Shown one piece after another: positions 24,601 to 31,590 of a stretch of 64,000 nt of DNA (the first letter of the stretch is position 1; each line of letters opens with the position of its first letter). Source of the stretch: Microplitis mediator (lineage: Eukaryota; Arthropoda; Insecta; Hymenoptera; Braconidae); the NCBI RefSeq assembly GCF_029852145.1, contig NC_079977.1, forward strand, positions 22,012,781-22,076,780, written 5' to 3'. The translations under genes and the position numbers were made by a program. Under the pieces are notes generated by a model. That model did no database searches, was not told the DNA's origin, and saw only the letters and a program-made list of their open reading frames with translations.

Positions 24601-27600
24601 AATTTAACGCTCTACAAAATCGTTCCTTATCATTTTTATCATATCTCCAATAGTTTAGTGCCAAATCGAATCCAAAGTAAAACAAAATTAATAATGACCA
24701 AAAAAAATCATTTTTCAAAATATATCTACCGCTTATTTTTCTTCTAACTCCCAAACTATCAATCTGCGAAAAAAAATCACTGATACCTTTTTTGTAGAGA
24801 ATAAAAAACTCTACAAAATAATTTCTTATCATTTTAACAGTATTTCCAATATTTAACCCATTATTTAACTTTTAAAAAAAATCAGTTACAAAGAACGAGT
24901 ACTCCCTAAAGTTTTTTCCAGAAAGGTATTGAGGAAAAACTACCGCTAGTGAATAATAAATAGGGTCGCGGTGGTGCAATCTCAGTGTATGTTTGCACCG
25001 GTGATGGGTCCCGGGATACCAGCCCCTCGACACTCGACTCTTTAAAATACCCGCGGTAGTTTTTTTTATTCTCTCTCTTTTCTTCTCATCTCATCTCTTT
25101 CTTTTCTTCTCTATCGTTACTCAACTAAACCCAAAGAACAAGTTGCCGTATTATATTTTTTGTGTTACTATAAAGGTGTATGTGGGTGTCAGTGTGTGAA
25201 GCTCAGTCTCAACCTGTAGTAGACCGAGTAGGGTTCTGTTGGTGTGATCTCCGTTCTTTTATAAATCCTACCAATGATAGCTTACTCTATTGTACCGTAT
25301 GATGTATGAGTATGACCTCGCTTCTTTCTTATGCTTTATATTATTCTTTGATGATACTGCAACCGTCATATTTATTATTATTATTTTTTTATTTTAATTT
25401 TTCCTCCCGCAAACGTATCCTACATTCTCTCCCTTCCCCCTTTCTAAGTGATCCCATCCCTCGAAATATCAGCGCCCAATTATGGCGCCCATCCTTAAGT
25501 CACGAATACTTAAAAGTTCGAGCAAAAAAAAGGAAATAAGTTAAGAACTGATGAAAGCCCGCAACTGTTACAACATATCCTTTAAGAGTTAACGATAAAT
25601 ATCAATGGCAATATAAATTCTATTGGCACCCAGTGACCCCAGTTATACATTACTAAGCCCCGCTGTGTGTACGGCTGAACAAAAGGCCTCATTCTGTCAT
25701 TATACTCAATACTAGCCAGCAAAAGAACTCCTGCCTACATAAGAACAAGATCCAAGGGCTTATTTTCTTACACAGCAATCGTCACTTTGTATCCATTCTT
25801 AAAACTTATTTCATTACGTTTTTTGTTGGGCGCTATATTAGTTTTTTTTTGTCATACAAAACACTAATCTCCAGACAATTAGAACATGGGTATGCATAAT
25901 TATGTTTATTATTTTTTTTACTCACGGACGGAGTATTAATAGATCAAGAGGGTATCATACTGAGGGACAGGATTTATTTCCAGATTTAAAAATTAAAGTT
26001 GGCTAGTGACGGTATTTTATGAAATGCTTATGCCAAGAATTAGATTAATAATTTTATTTTAGTGACACTTGTGATTTTATGGATTTTATAACAGCTCAGC
26101 ACTTGTTTGATAGGAAATTTTATGCTAAACAAATTAGTATCAGTTGATTTTTAAGGTAACTTGAACGGTATAGCTGGAATTTACATCTGAATGAAAGAGT
26201 ATCAATGAGAAGCTAAAACACTTGGGTTGGCACGGCTTTAATTTTGTTCCTAATAACTTTATTTAGATGTTTGAGGTCTTGTTATTTTGGGAATTCAATT
26301 CTGAACAAAAAATTACTGATATAATTTTTTTGTAACTGTGATAGTTTAGCTGGAATTTACACCTGAATGATAGGGCGCCTGGAAGACTGACATTTGGATT
26401 GGGACGGCTTCAGTTTCGTTCCTAATGACTTTATTTGGATGATTAAGGTCTCATTCTTTTGGAAATTTAATTCTGAACAAAAAATTACTGAGATAATTTT
26501 ATCGTAACTTTGATAGTTTAGCTGGAATTTACATTTGAACACCGTGATATCAATGGAAGATCTATCGACTCGCCTGTTTCGAGCAGCGGAACTTTAGAAG
26601 CCTGTAACTTTTTTTCTATCGATTCTACGGTTACATGCCTAAGGACCTTTTTTGTAGAAAATCAAATTCTAAACAAATTATGCCCAGTAAAATTTTGACG
26701 TAGCTTCGATAGTTTGGCTGTAAAGTTAATCTAAAGAAAGGCGCCTATGTTAATGAGGGATTAGTTTCGAATTAATTAGCAAACTAACCTATGCGTATTG
26801 TGATTCGTGGGAGTGGTTGAGGGTGGCGGAGACCTCCTGGCTTCGTCCTGGAGCGAGAGGGATCCACTGTTCATTTTACAAGTGAGCCTTTTCAGCACGT
26901 CATCCATTGACCTCTTGGTACCCGGAGGGCCGGTTGAATTGTTAACAGTTCCGTTGTTGTTATTATTGCTGGTATTGTTATTATTATGAGTGACCGTGTT
27001 GTTGTTATTGTGCAGAAGCTGGTTTGGGTTGTGATGATAGTACTGATCGTTCAGCAGCGTTGGAGGCGAGCCACACTCTGATGAGCTAGCAGGTTCCAAG
27101 CTTGAGACTGATAACGTATTTGTGCTATGATGGTGTCCCGGTGATGAGTGATGGTGATGTCCTGGAGATGAATGCTGGTGCGGTGATGAATGATGCTGAT
27201 GATGATGATAAGTCTCTTGATGATGTGTAGTCAAACAGAGACGCTGTCGTTTTGTTGGTGGTGGTGAATTTGGTGACGGAGATGGCGAGTCTTGAAATTC
27301 CGGTTCACTTAACGTTGGAGATGAACATCCAGAGGATTCACAATCCCTCTGATGTGGGTACACACAGTCTTCTGTTATATTATGATTATTATTGTGCTGA
27401 TTATGATGATTATGATGCTGCAAATGCTGGTGATGATGCAGATGGTGATTAAGGCTTGGTTCCTCTTTGATAATGTTATCTATTTCACCCTCACTTCCTT
27501 CACCACCCAAACCCGTAACTGATGTGTCCTCCTCGTCCTCACCACCCGCCACTGTTCCCGTACCGCCCCCGCCCTCCGATAGCTTCGTTGGTGGCGATTT

Positions 27601-27615
27601 CCTCTTAGAGGACAT
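4648..27615 (-). CDS. SoxD: SoxD group HMG-box transcription factor, six joined coding exons, 868 aa
   Basis: This is the SOX5/SOX6-type DNA-binding regulator, called Sox102F in Drosophila. It acts in the nucleus and binds ACAAT-type sites by its HMG box. Coding exons are 27615-26789, 23709-23436, 6517-6233, 6000-5661, 5598-5392 and 5321-4648. They total 2,607 nt with no frame break. Visible parts: start MSSKRK as in vertebrate SOX5 and SOX6; IKEEP (Lys50) and VKDEP (Lys579), both SUMO-type; KRQR basic stretch (122-125); MDDVLKRL (237-244), matching the vertebrate ADVVDTLKQ segment; coiled coil about 340-412; PLNLTK (511-516), like the CtBP-binding PLNLSS of SOX5/6; HMG box about 676-754; then the SoxD-specific TCIVDGKKMRISEYK tail. 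SoxD proteins lack a strong activation domain and usually dimerise through the coiled coil to co-repress or co-activate with partners. The assignment is very secure; the start could lie upstream (see 35720-35736). Confidence 0.95.
5322..5391 (-). other. SoxD intron, 70 bp
   Basis: Canonical GTAAGT donor and TTACAG acceptor. It is too short to hold anything else. Reading straight through it gives an in-frame continuation that is not part of the gene. Confidence 0.9.
5392..5598 (-). CDS. SoxD: SoxD coding exon 5: SUMO-type VKDEP motif
   Basis: The acceptor AATTGTTACAG precedes 5598 and the donor CTCACT/GTAAGT follows 5392. It starts and ends in phase 1, so it is a symmetric 207-bp exon. Codon 576 is completed across the junction as ATC (Ile). 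The exon encodes MVKDEPGGS (Lys579 in a psi-K-x-E context), then HFAMHGIYSLPTSAGS and an acidic DDQDF segment leading to the HMG exon. Confidence 0.92.
5599..5660 (-). other. SoxD intron, 62 bp
   Basis: GTAAGTATT donor and TTGTTACAG acceptor, close to the minimum intron size for insects. Confidence 0.9.
5661..6000 (-). CDS. SoxD: SoxD coding exon 4: CtBP-type motif region
   Basis: The acceptor TTTTTCCAG precedes 6000 and the donor CCCCCA/GTAAGTATT follows 5661. Phase 0 to phase 1; residues 463-575 plus one base. It holds a Pro/Ser/Thr-rich linker with ERSPTPVSS and DAPLNLTKPKS; the latter resembles the PLNLSS motif through which vertebrate L-SOX5/SOX6 bind CtBP2. It then runs PGLPMPRNYLPNLPYAGLPP toward the next exon. 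Flanking introns are 232 bp (upstream) and 62 bp (downstream). Confidence 0.93.
6001..6232 (-). other. SoxD intron, 232 bp, largely one foldback element
   Basis: GTGAGT donor and TTTTTCCAG acceptor. The foldback at 6053-6201 makes up 149 of its 232 bases. Without it the intron would be about 83 bp, like its neighbours. Confidence 0.85.
6053..6201. repeat. Solo foldback element with perfect 30-bp terminal inverted repeats
   Basis: The left arm 6053-6082 (AACTTTGAATGATATTTCTG followed by GCTCAAATAT) is the exact reverse complement of 6172-6201. Inside, AAGATACGACAAAAA pairs imperfectly with TTTTTGTCTTATCT, and the centre carries TTGTTGGGAATAAAATTCCCTACAA, the family core. At 149 bp with no open frame it looks like a MITE or foldback insertion. 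Its arms resemble the flanks of other palindrome-core units in the window, for example near 62120-62260, so it may represent the intact ancestral unit. Confidence 0.8.
6233..6517 (-). CDS. SoxD: SoxD coding exon 3: coiled coil and Q-rich box
   Basis: The acceptor TATTTTCAG precedes 6517 and the donor AAT/GTGAGT follows 6233. It starts and ends in phase 0 and encodes residues 368-462. AYAGQMAVDAKQMEMQRVQT and HLKRQQEQMIQHHHNNLQEL continue the coiled coil and Q-box. LNMPSTQSLMFLPFLEQLRG follows where vertebrate SOX5/6 have the PPLMIP block. A symmetric 95-codon exon can be skipped without a frameshift, but I see no direct sign that it is. Confidence 0.93.
6518..8160 (-). other. Start of the 16.9-kb SoxD intron, mostly unique sequence
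   Basis: The intron runs 6518-23435. This part has unique sequence with several CCCGG-type patches near 6630-6740, T-rich tracts at 7100-7260 and no repeats that I recognise. Minus strand 7523-7828 is open but low-complexity and shows no coding signal. Confidence 0.5.
8160..8985. repeat. 349-bp tandem repeat, about 2.4 copies
   Basis: AAGTAGGCTACCTTCTC and variants start at 8173, 8521 and 8870, spacings 348 and 349 bp. Each unit ends with AAAAAAGGCGTTTTTCGACC and CTTGGACCTCATT. Two long segments (8450-8550 and 8800-8900) are nearly identical. Short open frames at 8364-8597 and 8820-9023 are repeat copies of each other, not genes. The period is about twice the 174-bp period of other arrays here. 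Confidence 0.85.
8986..10300. other. Unique intronic sequence, partly purine-rich
   Basis: It includes G/A-rich tracts near 9340-9560 (GAGAGAAAGC, GGGGGGAAAAAGAGGG) and 9790-9900. I see no repeats at array scale and no exon with convincing splice sites. Confidence 0.5.
10340..11910. repeat. 188-bp tandem array with palindromic core, 9 copies
   Basis: The core GTAGGAAATTAAATTTCCTAC or close variants start at 10373, 10561, 10749, 10937, 11125, 11312, 11500, 11688 and 11877. Spacings are 188, 188, 188, 188, 187, 188, 188 and 189. The unit also carries ATTCCCGCCAAAGTATTACA, GATACGGCAAAATTTAAAGA and AATTTTTCCAATTACGAAAT. Copies differ by scattered substitutions yet hold almost no net indels. It lies inside a SoxD intron. 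Confidence 0.95.
11911..12350. other. AT-rich unique spacer between arrays
   Basis: Short ATATAC and TATATA strings only, with no gene or repeat array seen. Confidence 0.5.
12350..12840. repeat. Palindrome-core array, about 190 bp, 3 copies
   Basis: GTAG landmarks at 12389, 12573 and 12767 (184 and 194 bp). The second and third copies share CTTTTTTGTAGCCCACAAAA followed by AAAGCT and a CTCAACTTTTT-type tail. The first copy is more diverged. An open frame on the minus strand (12538-12828) is a read-through of the array. Confidence 0.8.
13330..14406. repeat. Left arm of inverted array pair, units of about 158-180 bp
   Basis: A block near TATAGGTCATTTTACTCAGC followed by ATTCAATCCTCTACAA recurs at about 13529, 13711, 13869, 14042 and 14221. 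Each unit also has AATTTTCCCGCCTAAATT and CCCAAAAGTAATTAAACTAT. The arm ends in a run of 14 C at 14393-14406. Units are the reverse complement of those at 15090-15960. Open frame 14196-14477 is a repeat by-product. Confidence 0.88.
14407..15089. other. Unique spacer between inverted array arms
   Basis: About 0.7 kb of non-repetitive sequence with (TA)n patches at 14780-14810 and 14980-15010. A GC-richer part lies at 14860-14960 (CGCAAGAGGCTCGCAGTCAT, TCGCGGGGCGCGAG). Sequence of this kind inside an intron could be regulatory, but nothing seen here shows function. Confidence 0.5.
15090..15960. repeat. Right arm of inverted array pair, about 186-bp units
   Basis: GCTGAGTAAAATGACC and variants start at 15291, 15476, 15661 and 15848 (185, 185, 187 bp). 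This is the reverse complement of the left-arm block at 13.5-14.3 kb. A G run at 15120-15130 mirrors the C run at 14393-14406. Other shared words, inverted, include GAGGCAGGAAATTTTAG and GGGGAAAATTTTTGAGAGGA. Confidence 0.88.
15961..16747. other. Unique intronic sequence with one solo palindrome unit
   Basis: A solo core lies at 16338-16376 (TTTTTGTAGCCCGCAAAATT then TCCTACAAAATT). The rest is unique. An open minus-strand stretch at 16419-16718 has no similarity that I recognise. Confidence 0.45.
16748..16774. repeat. (TA)n microsatellite
   Basis: Uninterrupted TA dinucleotides of about 27 bases, followed by a GGGTGGGG patch. Confidence 0.95.
16920..18110. repeat. Degenerate tandem repeat of about 114 bp rich in TTCNNNGAA
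   Basis: TAGCTGCATTGGAACTCAG-like blocks occur near 17087, 17224, 17332, 17449, 17562, 17673 and 17787, mostly 108-117 bp apart. Units contain AGAGTTCTTAGAACTCCTAG palindromes and end in AAAAATTTTAGC. About twelve TTCNNNGAA words fall in this 1.2 kb, for example at 16934, 17000, 17165, 17353, 17472, 17583, 17729 and 17812. It lies in a SoxD intron. Confidence 0.8.
18111..19050. other. Unique intronic sequence around a long AT microsatellite
   Basis: A C-rich tract (CCACCCTCATCCTCACCCCC) lies near 18268, and G-rich tracts near 18730-18830. Predicted peptides here with long Tyr-Ile runs come from the microsatellite and are not genes. Confidence 0.5.
18383..18468. repeat. (AT)n microsatellite, about 86 bp
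   Basis: Perfect AT dinucleotides, able to fold on themselves and likely length-variable. Confidence 0.97.
19060..19910. repeat. 194-bp tandem array with palindromic core, 5 copies
   Basis: GTAG of the core TTTTTGTAGAGAATTTAATT / TACTACAAAAAA starts at 19086, 19280, 19474, 19668 and 19862. All four spacings are exactly 194. Units share CGAAAAATTTACAAGGACCA, GTCTGATTACTTTTTTTTGT and AAATACTGCTCAAATTCGAG. The central copies are almost identical, which points to recent amplification or homogenisation. Confidence 0.95.
19911..20260. other. Unique intronic island with a possible alternative SoxD first exon
   Basis: Outside a poly-A tract near 19936-19953, this is GC-richer unique sequence. On the minus strand ATGCCGGACTTTAGTTTGCT sits directly before a GTGAGT donor at 20115-20110 (see findings). 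Confidence 0.4.
20260..20580. other. AT-microsatellite-rich stretch
   Basis: Several ATATATAT/TATATAC tracts lie at 20265-20300, 20400-20440 and 20540-20575, separated by unique sequence. Confidence 0.7.
20640..21120. repeat. 133-bp tandem array, 4 copies, with TTTCGCGCGAAA palindrome
   Basis: GGCGGGAAAATTT starts at 20669, 20801, 20934 and 21067 (132, 133, 133 bp). Each unit carries GAAATTTCGCGC followed by GAAAAA, a 12-bp perfect palindrome, and most have a G-rich run of 5-12 G before GATA. CpG-bearing words are unusually frequent for this AT-rich window. Confidence 0.92.
21121..21780. other. AT-rich intronic stretch with (TTA)n microsatellite
   Basis: (TTA)n at about 21530-21606 accounts for the predicted poly-leucine peptide on the plus strand. 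A small TATATA tract lies near 21418-21436. No gene. Confidence 0.7.
21790..22480. repeat. 197-bp tandem array with palindromic core, 4 copies
   Basis: TAGGAAATTTAATTTTCTAC and variants start at 21841, 22038, 22235 and 22432, every spacing 197. Shared words are CAAAATTCTGGGTCAAGGAC, CAAAAATATGACAAAAATAT and CTAATTATCATAATTATTTA. Confidence 0.95.
22481..22840. other. Unique intronic spacer
   Basis: No repeat array, open frame or splice pattern of note. Contains GTATGTCACTAAAATATCTG and a CGTTATACGACCGG patch. Confidence 0.45.
22845..23390. repeat. 175-bp tandem array, 3 copies, without the palindrome core
   Basis: TCATGGGTGTGTTTGGGAAA followed by GCCAAAACCCTGAGTAATAT starts at 22921, 23095 and 23270 (174 and 175 bp). 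Copies are nearly identical over their length. The array ends about 50 bp from the donor side of SoxD exon 2 (23436). Confidence 0.93.
23436..23709 (-). CDS. SoxD: SoxD coding exon 2: start of coiled coil
   Basis: The acceptor TTTTGTTGCAG precedes 23709 and the donor AAAAG/GTAATT follows 23436. The first base completes codon 276 (AG+C, Ser), and the exon ends in phase 0 at residue 367. It encodes a Ser/Thr-rich linker, then AEKERRLDEMIKHLQLIREQ, which aligns with the vertebrate SOX5 stretch [20 protein letters not shown]. This is the leucine-zipper start used for SoxD dimers. It is isolated, 16.9 kb from the next exon and 3.1 kb from the previous one. Confidence 0.93.
23800..24870. repeat. 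195-bp tandem array with palindromic core, 6 copies
   Basis: CTACAAAA landmarks at 23833, 24028, 24223, 24417, 24612 and 24811 give spacings 195, 195, 194, 195 and 199. Units share AACTATCAGTCTGGGAGAAA, TCGTATCTCTGATATTTAAC and GAGATTAATAATGATCAAAT. The last phrase is shared with the 42-44 kb arrays. It begins about 90 bp upstream of SoxD exon 2, inside the next intron. Confidence 0.95.
24871..26100. other. Unique intronic island
   Basis: A GC-richer segment at 24960-25050 includes GATGGGTCCCGGGATACCAG. It is followed by a pyrimidine tract (25060-25110) and unique sequence. No exon in frame with SoxD was recognised. An open plus-strand stretch at 25306-25539 lacks features. Confidence 0.45.
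26110..26760. repeat. Diverged array of about 174 bp, 3-4 copies
   Basis: TAGCTGGAATTTACATCTGA and variants start at 26171, 26347 and 26519 (176 and 172 bp), with a weaker copy near 26714. Units contain GGAATTCAATTCTGAACAAA, a decayed form of the palindrome core. It abuts the donor of SoxD exon 1. Confidence 0.8.
26789..27615 (-). CDS. SoxD: SoxD coding exon 1: low-complexity N-terminal region
   Basis: It encodes residues 1-275 plus two bases of codon 276. The start ATG is at 27615-27613, seven bases inside the exon, whose acceptor (TTGTGTTGCAG then ACTAAGG) places the exon edge at 27622. The donor is AG/GTTAGT at 26788. MSSKRKSPPTK at the start matches the MSSK starts of vertebrate SOX5/6. 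It continues with an acidic Gly-rich segment, IIKEEP, long His runs (57-75 and about 138-175), Ser-Pro clusters, KRQR, Asn runs, and MDDVLKRLTCKM (237-248), the conserved SoxD block. His and Asn runs are typical of insect transcription factors and likely disordered. Microsatellite-like CAT/CAC and AAC repeats in the DNA make copy-number variation likely. Confidence 0.93.
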
Positions 27616-27622
27616 CCTTAGT
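27616..27622 (-). other. Seven bases between exon acceptor and MSSKRK start
   Basis: A strong acceptor (CACTTGTGTTGCAG) ends at 27623, so at least one exon lies upstream. These bases, A CTA AGG, are 5' UTR if translation starts at 27615, or code for the end of Arg plus Leu-Arg if it starts in exon 35720-35736. Confidence 0.75.
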
Positions 27623-28280
27623 CTGCAACACAAGTGCAACCACGGATTTAATTATTTTTTTTCATTATTTTACATCATTTATTGTTACCCTTCAGTTTTT
27701 CGATAATCAGTGATATTTTTATTTCAGTGGGACGCCTTCACTGGCTAAACTATTGGTCTGAGAGAAAAATGTCGTTTGACTTTTTTGTAGGAAATTTAGT
27801 AAACTAAAAAAAATTACTGATAAAATTTTTTGATATTTTTGATATTTAACGAGATAATGGGCTTCAAATGTTGGGTCGATCAAAACGATAATAACGGGAA
27901 CCCGGTTTCTATCAAGATCATTAGTCAGGGTGATAATTTTTATGGATCTTTGTAGGGAACAACGTGGGCTGAGAAAATCTAACGGAAAGTTACTGATATT
28001 TTTGATAGGTTATCAGATAATAGGTTATATAGATAAGGAACCCGGGTAGCAAAGGGAATGGGATCGATAACTTGACATTTAAGGCAGCAATCTAAGCTAG
28101 GAAATTGGTCACTCCTTAGTCGAGGATTTATCTATTTCATATATACTGCAATTATTATCTAATTTACTTGACTTACGTTAAATTTATTCATCAATTTCCG
28201 GTATAAAATTGGCACTATCTATATCTCAGTATTTATATATTTCGTTAATTAATAAAAAAACGCCTAAGATATTTGTCGTA
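27623..28280 (-). other. Start of probable first SoxD intron; decayed palindrome units
   Basis: One palindrome unit lies near 27780-27815 (TTTTTTGTAGGAAATTTAGT then AAACTAAAAAAAAT), with weaker traces near 27940-28020. The rest is AT-rich and unique. Confidence 0.5.
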
Positions 28281-28284
28281 AAAA

Positions 28285-29095
28285 TAAACCCATAGACTGA
28301 TCCTTTGGGAAATTTTGAGGGCTACAAATTTGTTTATTACCATTTTTGTCATATTTTTGATATTTAGTCCGTTTTTTTCAATTTTTTCAAAAAGTCAAAC
28401 TAGCGAAACGTTTCGAAAATTTTAATGCGTAAGAAATTTATAAAAAAATCAACTCACAGACTTTTCCTTTGTGAAATTTCAAGGGCTACAAATTTGTTCC
28501 TCACTATTTTTCTCTTATTTTTCATATTTATCCCGTATTTTCAATTTTTTTAAAGATAATCAAATTCTAGCGAAACGTTTCGCAAAATTTCTTAATTATT
28601 TTCCGTACGTAATAGATTAATAAAAAAATCAACTCAAAGACTTTTCCATCGTGAAATTTCAAGGCCTACAATATCGTTTGTCATCATTTTTTACATATTT
28701 TTGATATTTAGCCTATACTTTCAATTTTTTCAAACATAATCAATTCCAGCGAAACGTTTCGCAAAATTTCTTACTTATCTCCGTGCGTAAGAAATTGATA
28801 AAAAAATCAACTCAAAGACTTTTTCTTTGTGAAATTTCAAGGGCTACAACATTGTTCATTATCATTTTTCTCATATTTTTTATATTTATCCCGTATTTTC
28901 TATTTTTCAAAGATAATCAAATTCTAGCGAAACGTTTCGCAAAATTTATTAATTATTTTCCATGCGTAAGAAATTAATAAAAAAAATCAACTTATAGACT
29001 GTTTCTTTGTGAAATTTCAAGGGCTACAAAATTATTCATCATCATTTTTGTCATATTTTCAATATTTAGCCCGCAATTTTAATTTTAACGTAAAA
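28285..29095. repeat. 179-bp tandem array, 5 copies, with GCGAAACGTTTCGC palindrome
   Basis: GGGCTACAA landmarks at 28321, 28485, 28665, 28843 and 29023 (164, 180, 178, 180 bp). Most units contain AGCGAAACGTTTCGCAAAAT, a perfect 14-bp palindrome flanked by T/A. They also share AAATCAACTCAAAGACTTTT and GTGAAATTTCAAGGGCTACA. Confidence 0.92.
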
Positions 29096-29690
29096 AAAAC
29101 TCCTAATTATTCAAAAAGTGAATCAAATGTATAAATAACTGATTAATGACATACATTGTTGCAATATCTTACATATATATGATTAGCTTAATATATGACG
29201 AATCAATAACAAATATATATGTATATATGTAATGATTAATAAATTAACTGCAGGGTATTAATTAAAAAAAATGAATAATTTGTAAGTAGCAATTAAATGA
29301 ATTGTTGTTATTATTAACAAATGTGTTACTAGTTTAATAAAATTGTAAAAATAAAAAAGTGGGTACTATCAACCTAACCTATGATGACCCGGCGTAATGC
29401 GATAAGTAAGATAATTATTGGATGATTGTAATAGTTTTAATAAACTTGATGAGATATTTAGTTACATATTTTTAATGAATGATTTTACGCTTATTTTTAT
29501 TCTCTTGCGAAATATCATTACTGTAGTGAAAGAATTAAGATATAGATTAATTTATTATATTATATTATATTATAACGAGGGTTACTGAGCCTTATTTTTC
29601 TTATGTAACTATTACAATTATTTAATAATCGCATTTAATTGTGATTATTTTTATTCATTATTTCGTCCCGTTTTAGTAAAAAATTTTAAC
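29096..29690. other. AT-rich unique spacer
   Basis: Short TATATA and (TATAT)n tracts near 29550 and unique sequence; no gene seen. Confidence 0.5.
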
Positions 29691-29694
29691 TGCC

Positions 29695-30530
29695 GGTTTT
29701 TATTCATTTTACGGAAAACTATTGGAAATATGAGAAAATTTATGAGGAGTAATTTTGTAGCTGAGTAAATTTCCTAAACAATTAGATGTTTCGCCTATTT
29801 TTTGAATTTTTTGTTTAGGTTCAAAAGTTCAAAAAAACAATTCGAAATTAGGCGGTAAGAAGAAAATTCCAGTTTTCGGATTTAAAAATTAAAATTCTGG
29901 GTTAGGATTCAAAGATACGTAAAAAATGGACATGAACAATTTTGTAGCTGAGAAAATTTCCTAAACGATAAGATACTTTGCCTATTTTTAAAAATTTTGG
30001 TTTAGGTTCAAAAATTCAAAAAAACAATTCGAAATTAGGCGGTAGGGAGAAAATTCCAGTTTTTGGATTTAAAAATTAAAATTCTGGGTTAGGGTTGAAA
30101 GATACGTGAAAAATGGACAGGAACAGTTTTGTAGCTGAGTAAATTTCCTAAACAATAAGATACTTTGACTATTTTTTAAAATTTTGGTTAAGGTTCAAAA
30201 GTTCAAAAAAACATTTCGAAATTAGGCGGTAAGAAGAAAATCCCAGTTTTTGGATTTAAAAATTAAAATTCTGGGTTAGGATTTAAAGATACGTGAAAAA
30301 TTGACATGAACAATTTTGTAGCTGAGAAAATTTCCTAAACAATAAGATACTTTGCTTATTTTTTAAAATTTTGGTTTAGGTTCGAAAGTTCAAAAAAACG
30401 ATTCGAAATTAGGCGGTAAGAAGAAAATTCAAGTTTTTGGATTTAAAAATTAAAATTTTGGGTTAGGATTCAAAGATACGTGAAAAATGAACATAAACAG
30501 TTTTGTAGCTGATAAAATTTCCTAAAAAAA
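29695..30530. repeat. 187-bp tandem array with half-decayed palindrome, 5 copies
   Basis: GTAGCTGAGTAAATTTCCTA and variants start at 29757, 29944, 30131, 30318 and 30505, every spacing exactly 187. Units share ATTCTGGGTTAGGATTCAAA, GATACGTGAAAAATGGACAT and AACAATTCGAAATTAGGCGG. The right arm has drifted to TTTCCTAAACAATAAGAT. Confidence 0.95.
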
Positions 30531-31000
30531 ATATTTTAACAACTTTTTTAATAAAACCACTAGTTTCTTATATAAACAGCTATATACATAAGAAATGTTT
30601 AAAATCTGTCATTATTCGTCATATATTTATTATTAACGTAATTGTTGACGTTTTTAGTATATATATGTATATAGTAATCCATATATATCACGGTAACAAA
30701 TCACACAATACAAACTAAACGATAATAGCCAAGGCACGTATTGTAACGACTAGTTTTTCACTCAACTGTAAACATTTAATTTATTTCTTGCCAACGACAA
30801 TTTCGAAACAATACCAATATATTTATATATATATATATGTACATTCATACATACATATATATGTATATGTATATGCTTATATACAGTAACTCATATTCAT
30901 TTTAATAAAACTCAGTCAAAAAAAAATATATATATATAAATATAAATATATATTTATATATATTTATATATTCGACTATCTAGTAAAAGAGAGAATTTAA
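30531..31000. other. Microsatellite-rich AT stretch
   Basis: Many TATATA, ATATATGTATAT and TACATATATA tracts at 30655-30700 and 30810-30980. No gene. Confidence 0.75.
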
Positions 31001-31160
31001 TGCCCTCTCAAATGAATACCCACACGATATATTTATTTTTAATTATTGACCCGACTTATATATTTACATATATATGAACATATATAAAATAATAAAAATA
31101 AATATGGCTTGTGGGTATTCATTTGAAAGGGCATCAAATTTGCTGTACATTTCTGAACTC
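31000..31160. repeat. Solo copy of the GAGTACC-type foldback
   Basis: CTCTCAAATGAATACCCACA near 31003 and TTGTGGGTATTCATTTGAAA near 31110 are inverted to each other. They enclose a TATATA-rich loop of about 85 bp. The same foldback is the repeat unit of the array at 53.4-54.7 kb. Confidence 0.75.
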
Positions 31161-31590
31161 AGATATATGTATATATTTGTGATTATATATTTTTTTTCGA
31201 AAATTGATAAAAAACGAAATTTTTTTTTCTACTGATTTTTTTAAGATAAACTATCAATAAAAATAATAAAATTTCATAACAATTGGATATTTGCGTTCTA
31301 TATAAATATATATAAGGCGTAGTATAAATATATATATGAATATATATATATAGATATAAGAAAAAGGTAAAAAAAAAAAAATTTTGTAATTTTTTAATCA
31401 GACGTTTCGTGGTAAAGAGATAACGGTCTTGTAACAACGCGATGTTTAGTATAGTTATGTTTATATATATGTATACGGATATATATATGTATATATGATC
31501 GTATTTACTAATGTGAATGAATTAAGAAATGAATGAGATAATAAAATGTCAATGGTAATATTATAATTATGTTAGTTTATATATATTTGG
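31161..31590. other. AT-rich stretch with TATATA tracts
   Basis: Low-complexity; the open minus-strand stretch 31183-31437 is rich in Phe, Tyr and Ile and has no coding signal. Confidence 0.6.
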
